Under the pieces are notes generated by a model. It saw only the letters and a list, made by a program, of their open reading frames with translations. It was not told the DNA's origin and did no database searches. Position numbers and translations under genes: made by a program. Shown piece after piece: positions 34,843-43,299 of a stretch of DNA of 50,935 nucleotides. The stretch's first letter is position 1; each line of letters begins with the position of its first letter. Origin of the DNA: JBBPXY01 sp038200435. GTDB lineage: Bacteria > Actinomycetota > Thermoleophilia > Solirubrobacterales > Solirubrobacteraceae. The DNA is taken from NCBI GenBank assembly GCA_038200435.1, contig JBBPXY010000051.1, positions 1-50,935 of the forward strand, in the 5' to 3' direction.

Positions 34843-36011
34843 CGCCGGCGGCGGCGCGGGCGCGACGAGCTCGAGCGCTGGCTTGAGCCGTTCGTGGTCG
34901 CGAACCCTCCGCGCGACCACTCGTCGTGCAGGCGCAGGTGCGTCGCGATGCGCTCGACGTCGCGAGTCTGCTCCGGCCCGACGAAAGTGATGCCGACGCC
35001 GGTGCGCCCAGCGCGGCCCGTGCGGCCGATGCGGTGAACGTAGCCCTCGCGGTCCTCGGGCGCGTCGAAGTTGATGACGTGCGAGATGCCGGCGACGTCG
35101 ATCCCGCGCGCGGCGACATCGGTGGCCACCAGCGTGTCGACGGTGCCCGCCTCGAAGCGGGCGAGCGCCTTCTCGCGCTGATTCTGGCTCTTGTCGCCGT
35201 GCATCGCCACCGCAGCGACGCCCTCGGCGCCGAGGCGCTTGACGAGCCGGTCGGCGCCGCGCTTGGTGCGCACGAAGACGAGCGCGCGCTCGCGCTCCGC
35301 GCGCAGCTCGCGCACGAGGGCACCGACGCGGTGCTCGTGCTCGACGCGCAGAAAGCGATGCTCGATCGCCGCGATGTCCTGAGCGGGGGGAGTGTGCTCG
35401 TGGGCGGCGGCGTCGTGCGTGTAGAGGCGGGCGACCTTGCCGGCCTCGCCGTCGAGAGTGGCGGAGAAGAACAGCGTCTGGCGGTTCTTCGGGCACAGCG
35501 CGACGATGCGGTCGACCGCGGGGCGGAAGCCCATGTCGAGCATGCGGTCGGCTTCGTCGAGAACGAGCACCTTGACGTTCTTCAGCGAGAACTCACCGCG
35601 CTGGAGCAGGTCCTCGAGACGGCCGGGAGTGGCGACGACGATGTGTGCGCGCTTGGCGATCTGCGCCTGCTTGACGATGCCGACGCCGCCGTAGACGGGA
35701 GCGATGCGCAGGGCGCGAGCGTGCGCGACCGAGCGCACCTCCTCGACGATCTGGCTCGCGAGCTCGCGAGTCGGGGCAAGGATGAGGCCGGCGGGACGCG
35801 GATCGTTCGCCTCGATCAGGTCGGCCATCGGGGCGCCGAAGGCGAGGGTCTTGCCCGAGCCGGTCGGCGACTTGGCGAGCACGTCGCGGCCCGCGAGCAC
35901 GTCAGCGATGACGAGGCCCTGAATGGCGAAGGGTGTTTCTGCGCCGCGAGCGGCGAGTGCGCGTACGACCGCGCTGGATACGCCGAGATCGGCGAAAGAC
36001 TGGCTGGACAT
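34839..36011 (-). CDS. DEAD-box RNA helicase (RhlE-like)
   Basis: 390 aa. Motif I SPTGSGKT (48-55), Ia PTRELA, Ib TPGR, II DEAD (152-155), III SAT, V ATDVAARGIDV and VI HRIGRTGRAGR are intact. It ends in a Ser/Arg-rich basic tail (about 370-390) of the kind that adds RNA affinity. The ATG at 36011 has GAGGAG at a good distance. It is translationally coupled to typA, suggesting a shared role in ribosome assembly or cold/stress response. A nested palindromic element lies upstream at 36191-36361. Confidence 0.93.
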
Positions 36012-36190
36012 GTGGTGTTGCTCCTCTGCGGCGCGCCGATTCTGGCGCGGGCCGCGTGTGTGATTCGGGAGACCGGCTGACCCGAACCGCGTATGAGAAG
36101 CGGGACCCAAGCGAGCTGTCTCGCGGCCAGCGTCGCCGACCGCACGGGAGAAGGTAGCGCTTTGCGGGTTGAACGCTGGGTGGCTGGCTC

Positions 36191-36361
36191 GGATCTGGGG
36201 AGGGAGGGGGCGAGCACAACTGTCCACGGCGGGTCGCGGATCGGCCCGGTGGACACTTCTGCTCGCTGAGCGAGCAATTCTGTCCATGGCGGTCCGGAAG
36301 GTGCGCTTGTGGACAGTTGTGCTCGCTTCGGGCGCTCCCTTCCCCAGATCCGATCCAGCCG
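36191..36361. repeat. Nested palindromic repeat element (REP/BIME- or MITE-like)
   Basis: Four copies of a GTGGACAxTTxTGCTCGC motif alternate in orientation: 36210-36227 (minus), 36249-36267 (plus), 36269-36287 (minus) and 36309-36327 (plus). The first and last form a perfect 18-bp inverted repeat. An outer pair, GGATCTGGGGAGGGAG (36191) and CTCCCTTCCCCAGATCC (36345), extends the symmetry. It can also be read as two tandem 58-bp hairpins. It fills the gap between a 49-aa ORF and the DEAD-box gene; the rest of 36012-36367 shows no gene. Confidence 0.75.
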
Positions 36362-36367
36362 CGCCCG

Positions 36368-36517
36368 TTACGCGCCCTCGCCCGTCCCGCCGCGCCCCTT
36401 CAGCCGGTCCCGCAAGGCCAAGCCGAGCAGGACCAGCGGAAGGAGGACCACGGGGACGACGAACGGCACAGTCTCGACGAGGTGGTGCGCGATCGGCAGC
36501 ACGTACGTCGCGGTCAT
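36368..36517 (-). CDS. 49-aa single-pass membrane peptide
   Basis: Begins MTATYVLPIAHHLVETVPF, continues as one hydrophobic helix (VVPVVLLPLVLLGLAL, about 20-35) and ends with a basic RDRLKGRGG tail. Its ATG overlaps the stop of the large membrane protein (ATGA), so it should be co-translated with it and may be a small subunit of the same complex. It is supported by coupling and composition only. Confidence 0.55.
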   Translation of the reverse strand: MTATYVLPIAHHLVETVPFVVPVVLLPLVLLGLALRDRLKGRGGTGEGA

Positions 36518-38379
36518 GACGTGACCTGCGGCGCGCGCGGCGCTGTCCGCACCTCGGGGCGACGACTCGACGCGCGACGAGCCGGCGGCTCAGACCCACT
36601 CGGCGCGACGGCGCCCAGCCGGTGCAGCCCCCATGCGAGCAGAGCGAGCAGACCCAGCGCGATCGCCAGGACCGTCCCGTAAGCGATCACGGTCAACACG
36701 CCGGTGCTGCTCGTCTTCTGCTCGCGCTGCAGGATCTTGTGATCGGCCACAAGCGTCCGCGTGAAGTGCGCGCTCGCCGGAACGCCCTTGGCCGGAATGG
36801 CGGGATCATCGGGCAGGTAGAGCGGAATGCCGGTCAGCGAGCTGCCGCGATGCAGGCGGACGAGCGCCTTCCAGTCATCGTGGACCGGGATCGGCTGCGT
36901 CGTGTGGTAGCGGCCCGGACCGACATTCTGCAGGCGGTCGACCACCAGGCCTCCCCCCTGCCACGCCGTCGCGGTGAGCCACTCGGCGCCCGACGCGGCG
37001 CTCGGCGGATCAAGCGTGACCGTGGCGTTCACCGTTCTCGCCGGGCCGCCGTGGACCTCGGTCAGATCCACGTGCGCGCGAGCGCCGGTGGCGGTCGACT
37101 TGTACAAACCGACTCCCACGAATGCAGCGACGGCGACAGCCCCAATGGTGGCGGCCACGCGTAGGCGCGGCGGGCGCACGAGCGAGTCCGAGGCCAGGCG
37201 TGTAGCGATCCAGGCACCTATCAGCGAGCCGGCCATCGCCATGCCGAAACCGAGCAGGGCGCCCTCGGGCAACAGCGTCGAAGGCCACGGGATGACCGAC
37301 CAGACATGCGACCACCCCCACTCGGCCGCGAGGCCGATCGTGCCGATGCCCGCGCCCGCGGTCAGCGCGAAGGCCAGCGGGCGCTCGCGCCCGAGCCGCA
37401 GTCCGACCGTCTCGACGATGAGCGCCTCGACGATGTAGAGCGGGAAGTGCGGTGTCGTCTCGCCGAGAACCGGACCGACCAGCAACGCCAACCCCCCGCG
37501 GATGACGAGGAAGAAGACGACGGCGCCTAGCGCGCCGCCCCGCCCGATCCACATGCGCATCGCCACCAGGCCGGCGCTCGCGGCAAGCATCACCAGCATC
37601 GGCGCGAAGACGAAGCGGAACTGGGGCACGCCGAAGTCGAACTCGGCCTGGAAGGTCGAGAGGCCGATCAGCAGGCCGCCGGCGAGCGAGAGGCGGCGCG
37701 CGGTGTGGAGCCACCCGAGATCAGCTTCACTGCCACCGGCGAGCAGACGGGCGCGCAGGCCTTCGACGAGCAGCACGGCGATGCCGATCAGGGTCATCGC
37801 CGCCCCTCCGATGAGCATGAGGTGGGTGGGGCCCCAAAGGGTCACGTCCTGTCCGAAGATGCGGTGCCACATATCGTCGAGCGGGAAGCCGATCAGCGAG
37901 AACGCACCGCAGGCGCAGATGAGCACGCCGCCGAGCGGGGCATCCCATCCGGGTCGCATGCGCACGGCCGTGGAGCTCGGGCGCTCCTTCGGCAGCACCA
38001 TCGCGAGGAAGCCGGCGGAGAAGATCCCGAAGAGGCCGAAGAGGATGAAGTAATGGGCCGGGTTGGCGAGAGGGCCAGGATCGCGGCCGACATCGATGTG
38101 CAGGGAGATGTCCCAATCCATGCCGAAAACCGCGATGAGGAGCGACGAGGTCGCGACGGCCGTGGGCAGGGCAACCCAGGACGGGAGGCCGGTGAGGCGC
38201 CCGAAACGGTCGGCGGCCCGGCCCAAGAGCGCGACGCGCCCCGTGCGATGGCCGACGCCGAGGATGAGCAGCGCGGCGGTGATGACGAGCGCGGCGACCG
38301 TCGCGGTGACGATCTCGCCAATGGCGGCGCCGCCGGCGGGCTGGGCGCTCGTGGCCGCCTGAAGAAGAAGTGGTCTCAA
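36514..38379 (-). CDS. Large polytopic membrane protein of unknown function
   Basis: 621 aa from a TTG at 38379 that has AAGGAGG nine bases upstream. About 11-12 helices are visible in the first 440 residues. Conserved-looking elements include FGMDWDISLHIDVGRDPG, NPAHYFILFGLFGIFSAGF and PLDDMWHRIFGQDVTLWGPTH with several His, Asp and Trp residues that could bind a metal. An external beta-rich domain (about 445-570, LTEVHGGPARTVNATVTLDPP) and one last helix before a basic Arg-rich tail follow. I do not recognise the family. It is divergent from a MerR regulator that probably controls it and coupled to a 49-aa membrane peptide. Confidence 0.8.
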   Translation of the reverse strand: MRPLLLQAATSAQPAGGAAIGEIVTATVAALVITAALLILGVGHRTGRVALLGRAADRFGRLTGLPSWVALPTAVATSSLLIAVFGMDWDISLHIDVGRDPGPLANPAHYFILFGLFGIFSAGFLAMVLPKERPSSTAVRMRPGWDAPLGGVLICACGAFSLIGFPLDDMWHRIFGQDVTLWGPTHLMLIGGAAMTLIGIAVLLVEGLRARLLAGGSEADLGWLHTARRLSLAGGLLIGLSTFQAEFDFGVPQFRFVFAPMLVMLAASAGLVAMRMWIGRGGALGAVVFFLVIRGGLALLVGPVLGETTPHFPLYIVEALIVETVGLRLGRERPLAFALTAGAGIGTIGLAAEWGWSHVWSVIPWPSTLLPEGALLGFGMAMAGSLIGAWIATRLASDSLVRPPRLRVAATIGAVAVAAFVGVGLYKSTATGARAHVDLTEVHGGPARTVNATVTLDPPSAASGAEWLTATAWQGGGLVVDRLQNVGPGRYHTTQPIPVHDDWKALVRLHRGSSLTGIPLYLPDDPAIPAKGVPASAHFTRTLVADHKILQREQKTSSTGVLTVIAYGTVLAIALGLLALLAWGLHRLGAVAPSGSEPPARRASSRRPEVRTAPRAPQVTS

Positions 38380-38444
38380 GGTGAATTGCCTCCTTGGAGT
38401 GCGTAGGAGCGATCGACGATCGCCTCGACCTGTGTGACTCAATA

Positions 38445-38486
38445 CAACGTTACCTCATCTGAAGTTACGTTGAACGGTGATAATCT
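38445..38486. promoter_or_regulatory. Operator and promoter of the MerR/membrane-protein divergent pair
   Basis: A 28-bp palindrome with arms CAACGTTACCTCA (38445) and TGAAGTTACGTTG (to 38472) matches at 11 of 13 pairs around TC. It is followed by TAATCT (38481-38486), 6 nt before the MerR ATG. The symmetry and position fit autoregulation by the MerR protein. Confidence 0.6.
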
Positions 38487-38492
38487 GCACAC

Positions 38493-39275
38493 ATGGCTCC
38501 CAAGCGTCTACAGGCGGTTCCCAGCGGCGAGCCGCTCGACGAGGCGCATCTGACGATCGAGCAGCTCGCCGGTGAGACGGGGATGACCGTCCGCAACATC
38601 CGCAACCACCAGTCGCGTGGCCTCCTCCCGCCACCCGTCGTACGCATGCGCGTGGGCTACTACGGCCCCGAGCACGTAACCCGCCTGCAGCTCGTGCAGG
38701 AGATGCAGGCCGACGACTTCAACCTCGGCTCGATCAAGCGGCTGATCGGCGACTCCCACGGCGCGGCCGAGGGCCTACTCGGGTTTCGCCGTGCGATCTC
38801 GGCGCCCTGGGAGACCGAGCCGTCGGAGATCCTGACGGCCGAAGAGCTCGTGGAGCGCTTCGGCACCTTCGATGGGAGGGCGCTCGCGAAGGCCGAGCGG
38901 CTCGGCCTCCTCGTCGAGGTGGGCGGCGGCCGCTATGAGGCTCCGAGCCCTGCCCTGCTGCGCGCCGCGGAAGAGGTCATGAGCCGCGGAGTGAGCCTCG
39001 AGTCGGCCCTCGCGGTGGTCGAGCAGGTCAAGCGCGCGTGCGAGTCCGTGGCGCGGGCCTTCTCGAAGATGTTCCTCGAAGAGGTCTGGACACCGTTTGA
39101 GAAAGACGGCCATCCGGCCGAGCGCTGGCCGGAGATCCTCGAGGCGATCGAGCGCCTGCGCCCGCTCGCCTCCGACGCGCTTCTCGGTGTCTTTCAGCTG
39201 ACGATGACACGCGAGGCAGAAGAGGCCTTCGGCCGACGGCTCGAGCGCCAGGCCAAGCGCGGGCGCAAGCCCTGA
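38493..39275 (+). CDS. MerR-family transcriptional regulator
   Basis: 260 aa. The winged helix is near the N-terminus: LTIEQLAGETGMTVRNIRNHQSRGLLPPP then VGYYGPEHVTRLQLVQEMQ (about 19-72), with a dimer helix after it. The C-terminal effector domain (about 100-250) is helical, with no Cys metal site, unlike mercury- or copper-type MerR proteins. It divides from the large membrane protein gene over a 28-bp palindrome and likely senses a small molecule. The transcript appears leaderless. Confidence 0.88.
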   Translation: MAPKRLQAVPSGEPLDEAHLTIEQLAGETGMTVRNIRNHQSRGLLPPPVVRMRVGYYGPEHVTRLQLVQEMQADDFNLGSIKRLIGDSHGAAEGLLGFRRAISAPWETEPSEILTAEELVERFGTFDGRALAKAERLGLLVEVGGGRYEAPSPALLRAAEEVMSRGVSLESALAVVEQVKRACESVARAFSKMFLEEVWTPFEKDGHPAERWPEILEAIERLRPLASDALLGVFQLTMTREAEEAFGRRLERQAKRGRKP

Positions 39276-39285
39276 CAGCTAGCGC

Positions 39286-40380
39286 CTAGGCGACGGCGCG
39301 CAACGCGCGGGAGCGCTGCTGGCCGTGCTCCGTGAGGAACTCGTCGAGTAAGGCCCACGTGGTGCCCGCTGCGCTGCGACCGGTCAGCACTCCGAGGTGA
39401 CCGCCGGGCGCGCTCTCGAGGCGCACGCTCGGGGCGTTCGGCAGCAGGCCGCCGACGTGATGCACCGCCGGCAGCGGAGCGATCCCGTCTCCTTGCCCGG
39501 CAACCGACATGACCGGGACGCGAACATCGGCGAGCTCGATCGTCTCTTCGCCCCCAAGGTCGAGGTGGCCCGCAGCGAGGTCGTTGGAGCGGAAGAAGCG
39601 GTGGTAGAGCTGGCCGAACATGCGGCCCGGGTAGGCGAGCATGTTGCTGGTGAAGCGGTCAACCGCCTCGATCTGCGCGAGGAACTCGCGATCGTCGAGA
39701 TGCGTGGCGATGGCCAGCGGCTTGGTCAGGTACTTGTCGATGGAGGAGAGCTGGAAGGCGCGCTTGACGATCGGGGCGGGCGCGCCCCCGAGCGCGCGGT
39801 AGATGACCGTGCCGAGCGCGCCACCCGTGAGGTTCACGAGCGGGCGCAGCGGCGCAACCATCGGCACCTGCGTGAAGTCGAACGGGCTGGCGATCATCGC
39901 CACCGAGCGGATCGGCGACTCGCCTCCGGCGGCGACGAGCAACGACAGGATCCCGCCGAGGCACCACCCGACGAGCTGTACGGAACGCCCGCCGTGCTCG
40001 GCCGACACGGCCTCGATCGCCTTCGGCACCACTTCGTCGATCCAGTGCTCGATCCCCAGGCTGCGGTCGCTGAACGCAATCGCCCCGTAGTCGACCAGAT
40101 AGGTCGGGTGGCCCGCCGCCATGAGGTGCTCGGCCACACTGCACCCGCGGCGCAGGTCGAAGGCCAAGGCGGGTGCCGCCAGCGGTGGGACGAGCAGCAC
40201 GGGCGCGCCCCAGAGGTCGTGCTCGTCCTGCGGGAGGTAGCGGTAGACGGTCCGGTTGGGACCCTCGTCGATGATCGAGGCCGCCAGGGGTCGCAGGTCG
40301 GCGACTCCGCGCCCGATGACCGAATCGAAGACGTTGGCCGCCGCGGCGCCGAGCGACTCCGGTGTGGGAACGAGGCGCAT
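39286..40380 (-). CDS. PhaC-like polyhydroxyalkanoate synthase/alpha-beta hydrolase
   Basis: 364 aa with the alpha/beta-hydrolase fold of class III-type PHA synthases. PVLLVPPLAAPALAFDLRRGCSVAEHL, HPTYLVDYG, and the lipase-like box GWCLGG with Cys140 as nucleophile are present. Asp (near SVAGQGDGIAPL) and His (GGHLGVL) complete the triad. Class III synthases need a PhaE or PhaR partner, which is not seen here, so polymerase activity is uncertain. A TAGACT box ends 12 nt before the ATG at 40380. Confidence 0.82.
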   Translation of the reverse strand: MRLVPTPESLGAAAANVFDSVIGRGVADLRPLAASIIDEGPNRTVYRYLPQDEHDLWGAPVLLVPPLAAPALAFDLRRGCSVAEHLMAAGHPTYLVDYGAIAFSDRSLGIEHWIDEVVPKAIEAVSAEHGGRSVQLVGWCLGGILSLLVAAGGESPIRSVAMIASPFDFTQVPMVAPLRPLVNLTGGALGTVIYRALGGAPAPIVKRAFQLSSIDKYLTKPLAIATHLDDREFLAQIEAVDRFTSNMLAYPGRMFGQLYHRFFRSNDLAAGHLDLGGEETIELADVRVPVMSVAGQGDGIAPLPAVHHVGGLLPNAPSVRLESAPGGHLGVLTGRSAAGTTWALLDEFLTEHGQQRSRALRAVA

Positions 40381-40392
40381 TCGCGACGCCCG

Positions 40393-40398
40393 AGTCTA
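40393..40398 (-). promoter_or_regulatory. Candidate -10 box, phaC-like gene
   Basis: TAGACT on the minus strand ends 12 nt before the ATG at 40380, the same spacing as at sucC. Confidence 0.3.
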
Positions 40399-40416
40399 TC
40401 TGCGACGGAGACCCCG

Positions 40417-41268
40417 TCAGAGGGCGGCGGCGGGCGCGTCGGCGAACTCCTCGAGCAGCGCGGCGAACCGGCCGGCGGCTTCGATCTGCGGGCAGTGACC
40501 GCAGCCTTCGAAGAGCTCGAGACGCGTGCCGGGCAACGCGTCGATCACCCGCTGGGCGCCCGAGGAGAAGACAAGGCGATCGCGATCGCCCCAGACGAGG
40601 AGGACGGGCGGCGCGATGCGCGGCAGGTCGAAGGGATCGCGCAGCTCGGGGATCATCCGCCGGCCCGTGTCCATGTAACGGGCCACGGTCGCGCGATCGG
40701 CGTGGTGGGAAGCGAATGAGGCGATGACCTTCGCCTCCACCCGGGTCGGGTCGGCAAACGCGAGGAAGCGGTAGATCCGGCCCACCATCGCTCGCAGCAC
40801 CCGCGGCGGCACCGGCACGGGTGAGGCCAGGAGCGCGCGCAGCACGACGTCCCGCTCGATCAGGCTGAACCACCCCGCCATGTCGAGCCCCGCCGGCGCT
40901 ACGGCGACGACTCCGCTCAGCCGCCCGCCCGCCCGCTCGCCGAGGCGCAGCGCCACGCAGCCCCCGAGGGAGTTGCCCACGACGACCGGCTTTTCTTCTC
41001 CGAACGTGGCGAGCACTCCGGCGGCGAAGGCGTCGAGTTGAGGGAGCACCAGCCCCGGACGCAGGCGCGCAGCGGTCGCGAACCCCGGAAGGTCCACCGC
41101 GATCGCGCGCCGGTCGTGGCGCCCGAGCAGGTCGAGGGTGTGGCGCCACGTGTCGGCGCTGTCGGAGAACCCGTGGAAGAAGACGAGCGGCGTACCGTCG
41201 CCCTCGAGCTCGAGGACCCGTGTGTCGTAGCCGGCGAACTCCCGGCGGTATTCGAACAGTGGCTGCAT
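40417..41268 (-). CDS. Alpha/beta-fold hydrolase (Ser nucleophile)
   Basis: 283 aa from the ATG at 41268; an in-frame ATG at 41325 would add 19 basic residues. It has an oxyanion-hole HG in VFFHGFSDSADTW, the nucleophile elbow VVGNSLGG (Ser near 97), an acid in VWGDRDRLV and a late His in GCGHCPQIEAAGRFAALLEEF. The fold suits ester or C-C bond hydrolysis. It stands 36 bp upstream of the PhaC-like gene on the same strand, so the two may be co-expressed. The substrate is unknown. Confidence 0.85.
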   Translation of the reverse strand: MQPLFEYRREFAGYDTRVLELEGDGTPLVFFHGFSDSADTWRHTLDLLGRHDRRAIAVDLPGFATAARLRPGLVLPQLDAFAAGVLATFGEEKPVVVGNSLGGCVALRLGERAGGRLSGVVAVAPAGLDMAGWFSLIERDVVLRALLASPVPVPPRVLRAMVGRIYRFLAFADPTRVEAKVIASFASHHADRATVARYMDTGRRMIPELRDPFDLPRIAPPVLLVWGDRDRLVFSSGAQRVIDALPGTRLELFEGCGHCPQIEAAGRFAALLEEFADAPAAAL

Positions 41269-41407
41269 CGCGTGGGCGCGGTCGTCGAATGGGTATCGGC
41301 CGCGGCGGACGCCCGAATGAGCCATCTCTGCAACAAACTGCTCAGTTCCAGCGCTTTCTCACGCCCTGATCGCGCTCACGACCGAGATTGCCGTCCGGCG
41401 CGCGGCG

Positions 41408-41413
41408 TAGATT
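41408..41413 (+). promoter_or_regulatory. Candidate -10 box, yhaM-like gene
   Basis: TAGATT ends 7 nt before the ATG at 41421, again leaderless-type spacing. Confidence 0.45.
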
Positions 41414-41420
41414 TCGGCAC

Positions 41421-42395
41421 ATGGCAGTGCGCGAATGGCAGGACGGATGCGAAGTCGATTGCACCCTCATGGTGCGCAACGTCGAGGTGCGCACCAAGCG
41501 CGACGGCGGCGAGTACCTGAAGGTCCAGCTCGGCGACCGCACCGGAGCGGTAGCCGCGATGATCTGGGACGAGGTGCCGAAGCTGCGCGACCTCTGCCGC
41601 TGCGGTTGCGTAATGGTCGTGCGCGGCCGCTACTCCGTGCACCCGCGCTACGGCCCGCAGCTCAACATCGCCGGCATCCAGGCCGCGGCGGAGGGCGCAT
41701 ACTCGCTCGACGATCTGCTCGACGGGCCTCCGCGCACCGCCGCGCAGATGGAGACCGACCTGCGCGAGTTGCTCGCCACGGTCCGCAACCCTTACCTCGC
41801 CGAGCTGCTCGGCCAGGTGTTCGGTGAGGGCTCACCCGTGTGGCGCCAGTTCCGCGAGGCGCCGGCGGCGAAGTACTACCACCAGGCCTACCGCCACGGG
41901 CTGCTCGACCCCGGCCTCACGGTCGCGCTGGGAGTCCGCGCGATATCCGCGACGTTCCCGGGCATCGATCGCGACGTCGCGATCACCGGAGCCCTGCTGC
42001 ACGACATCGGCAAGCTCGAGGCCTACACCAGCGATCCTTCGGCGATCGACATGACCGACGCCGGCCGGCTGCAGGGCGAGATCCCGCTGGGCTACTACCG
42101 GGTCCGGCGCGCGATCGAGGACATCGCCGGGTTCCCCCCCGCCACGGCCGAGGCGGTGCTGCACATCATCCTCGCCCACCACGGCACCCTCGAGCACGGC
42201 AGCCCGGTAGTCCCTTGCACGCGCGAGGCCACGCTCGTGCACATGCTCGACAACCTCGGCGGCCGCCTTGGATCGTTCGATCGTCTCGAGAAGGAGCTGC
42301 CCGACGGCGCCGCGTGGTCCGGCTTCGACAAGGCGATCGGCGGCGGTGCCTACTTCGCGCCGCGCGAAGTCGCTGCCGAGGCCGAAGCCGCGTAG
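41421..42395 (+). CDS. 3'-to-5' exoribonuclease, YhaM family (OB plus HD domains)
   Basis: 324 aa. An N-terminal OB fold (about 8-85: VDCTLMVRNVEVRTKRDGGEYLKVQLGDRTGAV) is followed by an HD phosphohydrolase domain with YYHQAYRHG and LLHDIGKLEAY, then LAHHGTLEHG. This two-domain layout is YhaM/CBF1, a Mn-dependent exonuclease acting on RNA and single-stranded DNA. The ATG at 41421 was chosen by its -10 box and family start. Its last 46 bp overlap the coding end of the convergent hydrolase. Confidence 0.9.
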   Translation: MAVREWQDGCEVDCTLMVRNVEVRTKRDGGEYLKVQLGDRTGAVAAMIWDEVPKLRDLCRCGCVMVVRGRYSVHPRYGPQLNIAGIQAAAEGAYSLDDLLDGPPRTAAQMETDLRELLATVRNPYLAELLGQVFGEGSPVWRQFREAPAAKYYHQAYRHGLLDPGLTVALGVRAISATFPGIDRDVAITGALLHDIGKLEAYTSDPSAIDMTDAGRLQGEIPLGYYRVRRAIEDIAGFPPATAEAVLHIILAHHGTLEHGSPVVPCTREATLVHMLDNLGGRLGSFDRLEKELPDGAAWSGFDKAIGGGAYFAPREVAAEAEAA

Positions 42396-43240
42396 GCCGG
42401 CTCGCGCGCGAAGTCGGCGATCAGCTCGGCCACGCGCTCAGGCTGATCCTCGGAGACGAAGGTCCCCGAGTCCTCAATGCGCTCGAGGCGGGCGTCGGGA
42501 ATTGCTGCTGCGAGGCGCTCCGCGTAGGAGAACTTGAAGAAGCGGTCTTCGGGCGCCCACGCCAGAAGGGTCGGGCGGTTGAAGTCGGCGAGCCGCTCCG
42601 CGGCTTCGAGCGTGTAGTGCGGCGCAATGCCCTTGAGCACCTTGGTCACGTCGCGGCGGATCTCGGCACTGCCGATCGCGGGCCGAAGCCATCCCTCGCG
42701 CACCGAACGCTCGATGGGACGCTTCGTGAGCAGCCCGAAGCCGAGCGGCGAGCGCTGCAACAGGTCCAGGCGCATCGGCTGCACCATCGCCGTGACTCCA
42801 CCCGGCACGCGCGCGATCCACTGCAGGGGACGGAAGGCGGGCGGGAGAAAGTTCTCGTACGCATCACACGGGGTAAGCACGAGCCGCGCGAGGCGCTCGG
42901 GGTGCCGCGTAGCGACCAGCTGGCACAGCGCGCCGCCCGTGTCGTTACCGACGAGCGTGACGTCCTCGAGCTCGAGTGCGTCCATGAAGTCGCTGATCAG
43001 CCGGGCGAGCCCGTGCGGAGTGAGGTCGGCTCCCGCGCGCATCGGCACGCGGTGAGAGCCGAGCGGCAGGTCCGGCGCGACGCAGCGGAACTCGCCCTCG
43101 AGCGGCGCGATCACCTTGCGCCACAGCGTCCCGTTGACGAGCAGTCCATGCACGAAGAGGAGGACGGGGCCCGAGCCGGAGTCGCGGTACTCGACCGCTC
43201 CTTGCTGCAGGTCGACACGGTGCAATGGCGCGGCGGACAT
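42350..43240 (-). CDS. Alpha/beta-fold hydrolase with Asp nucleophile (dehalogenase-like)
   Basis: 296 aa from the ATG at 43240, with AAGGAG a few bases upstream. VLLFVHGLLVNGTLW provides the oxyanion hole. The nucleophile elbow is VGNDTGGAL with Asp100, as in haloalkane and fluoroacetate dehalogenases and epoxide hydrolases, not the usual Ser. The remaining triad probably lies in LAWAPEDRFF and a late acidic/His region (IEDSGTFVSEDQP has no His), so activity is uncertain. The gene is divergent from a TetR regulator and likely its target. The C-terminus overlaps yhaM by 46 bp. Confidence 0.8.
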   Translation of the reverse strand: MSAAPLHRVDLQQGAVEYRDSGSGPVLLFVHGLLVNGTLWRKVIAPLEGEFRCVAPDLPLGSHRVPMRAGADLTPHGLARLISDFMDALELEDVTLVGNDTGGALCQLVATRHPERLARLVLTPCDAYENFLPPAFRPLQWIARVPGGVTAMVQPMRLDLLQRSPLGFGLLTKRPIERSVREGWLRPAIGSAEIRRDVTKVLKGIAPHYTLEAAERLADFNRPTLLAWAPEDRFFKFSYAERLAAAIPDARLERIEDSGTFVSEDQPERVAELIADFAREPAYAASASAATSRGAK

Positions 43241-43288
43241 CCGATCTCCTTCGATAATCAGGCGGGCGACGTGATCTACTTTCACATA

Positions 43289-43299
43289 CATACTGTATG
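43289..43299. promoter_or_regulatory. Candidate TetR operator at the hydrolase/tetR divergence
   Basis: The perfect palindrome CATAC-T-GTATG overlaps the start codon of the TetR gene (43297) and lies 49 bp from the hydrolase start. It is the only strong symmetric AT-rich site in the 56-bp intergenic region. Confidence 0.5.

Noticed and set aside
39275..39305. CGCCTAGGCG palindrome between merR and the phaC-like gene
   Set aside because: Ten-base symmetric word without stem length or T-tract; likely chance or part of the stop-codon context.
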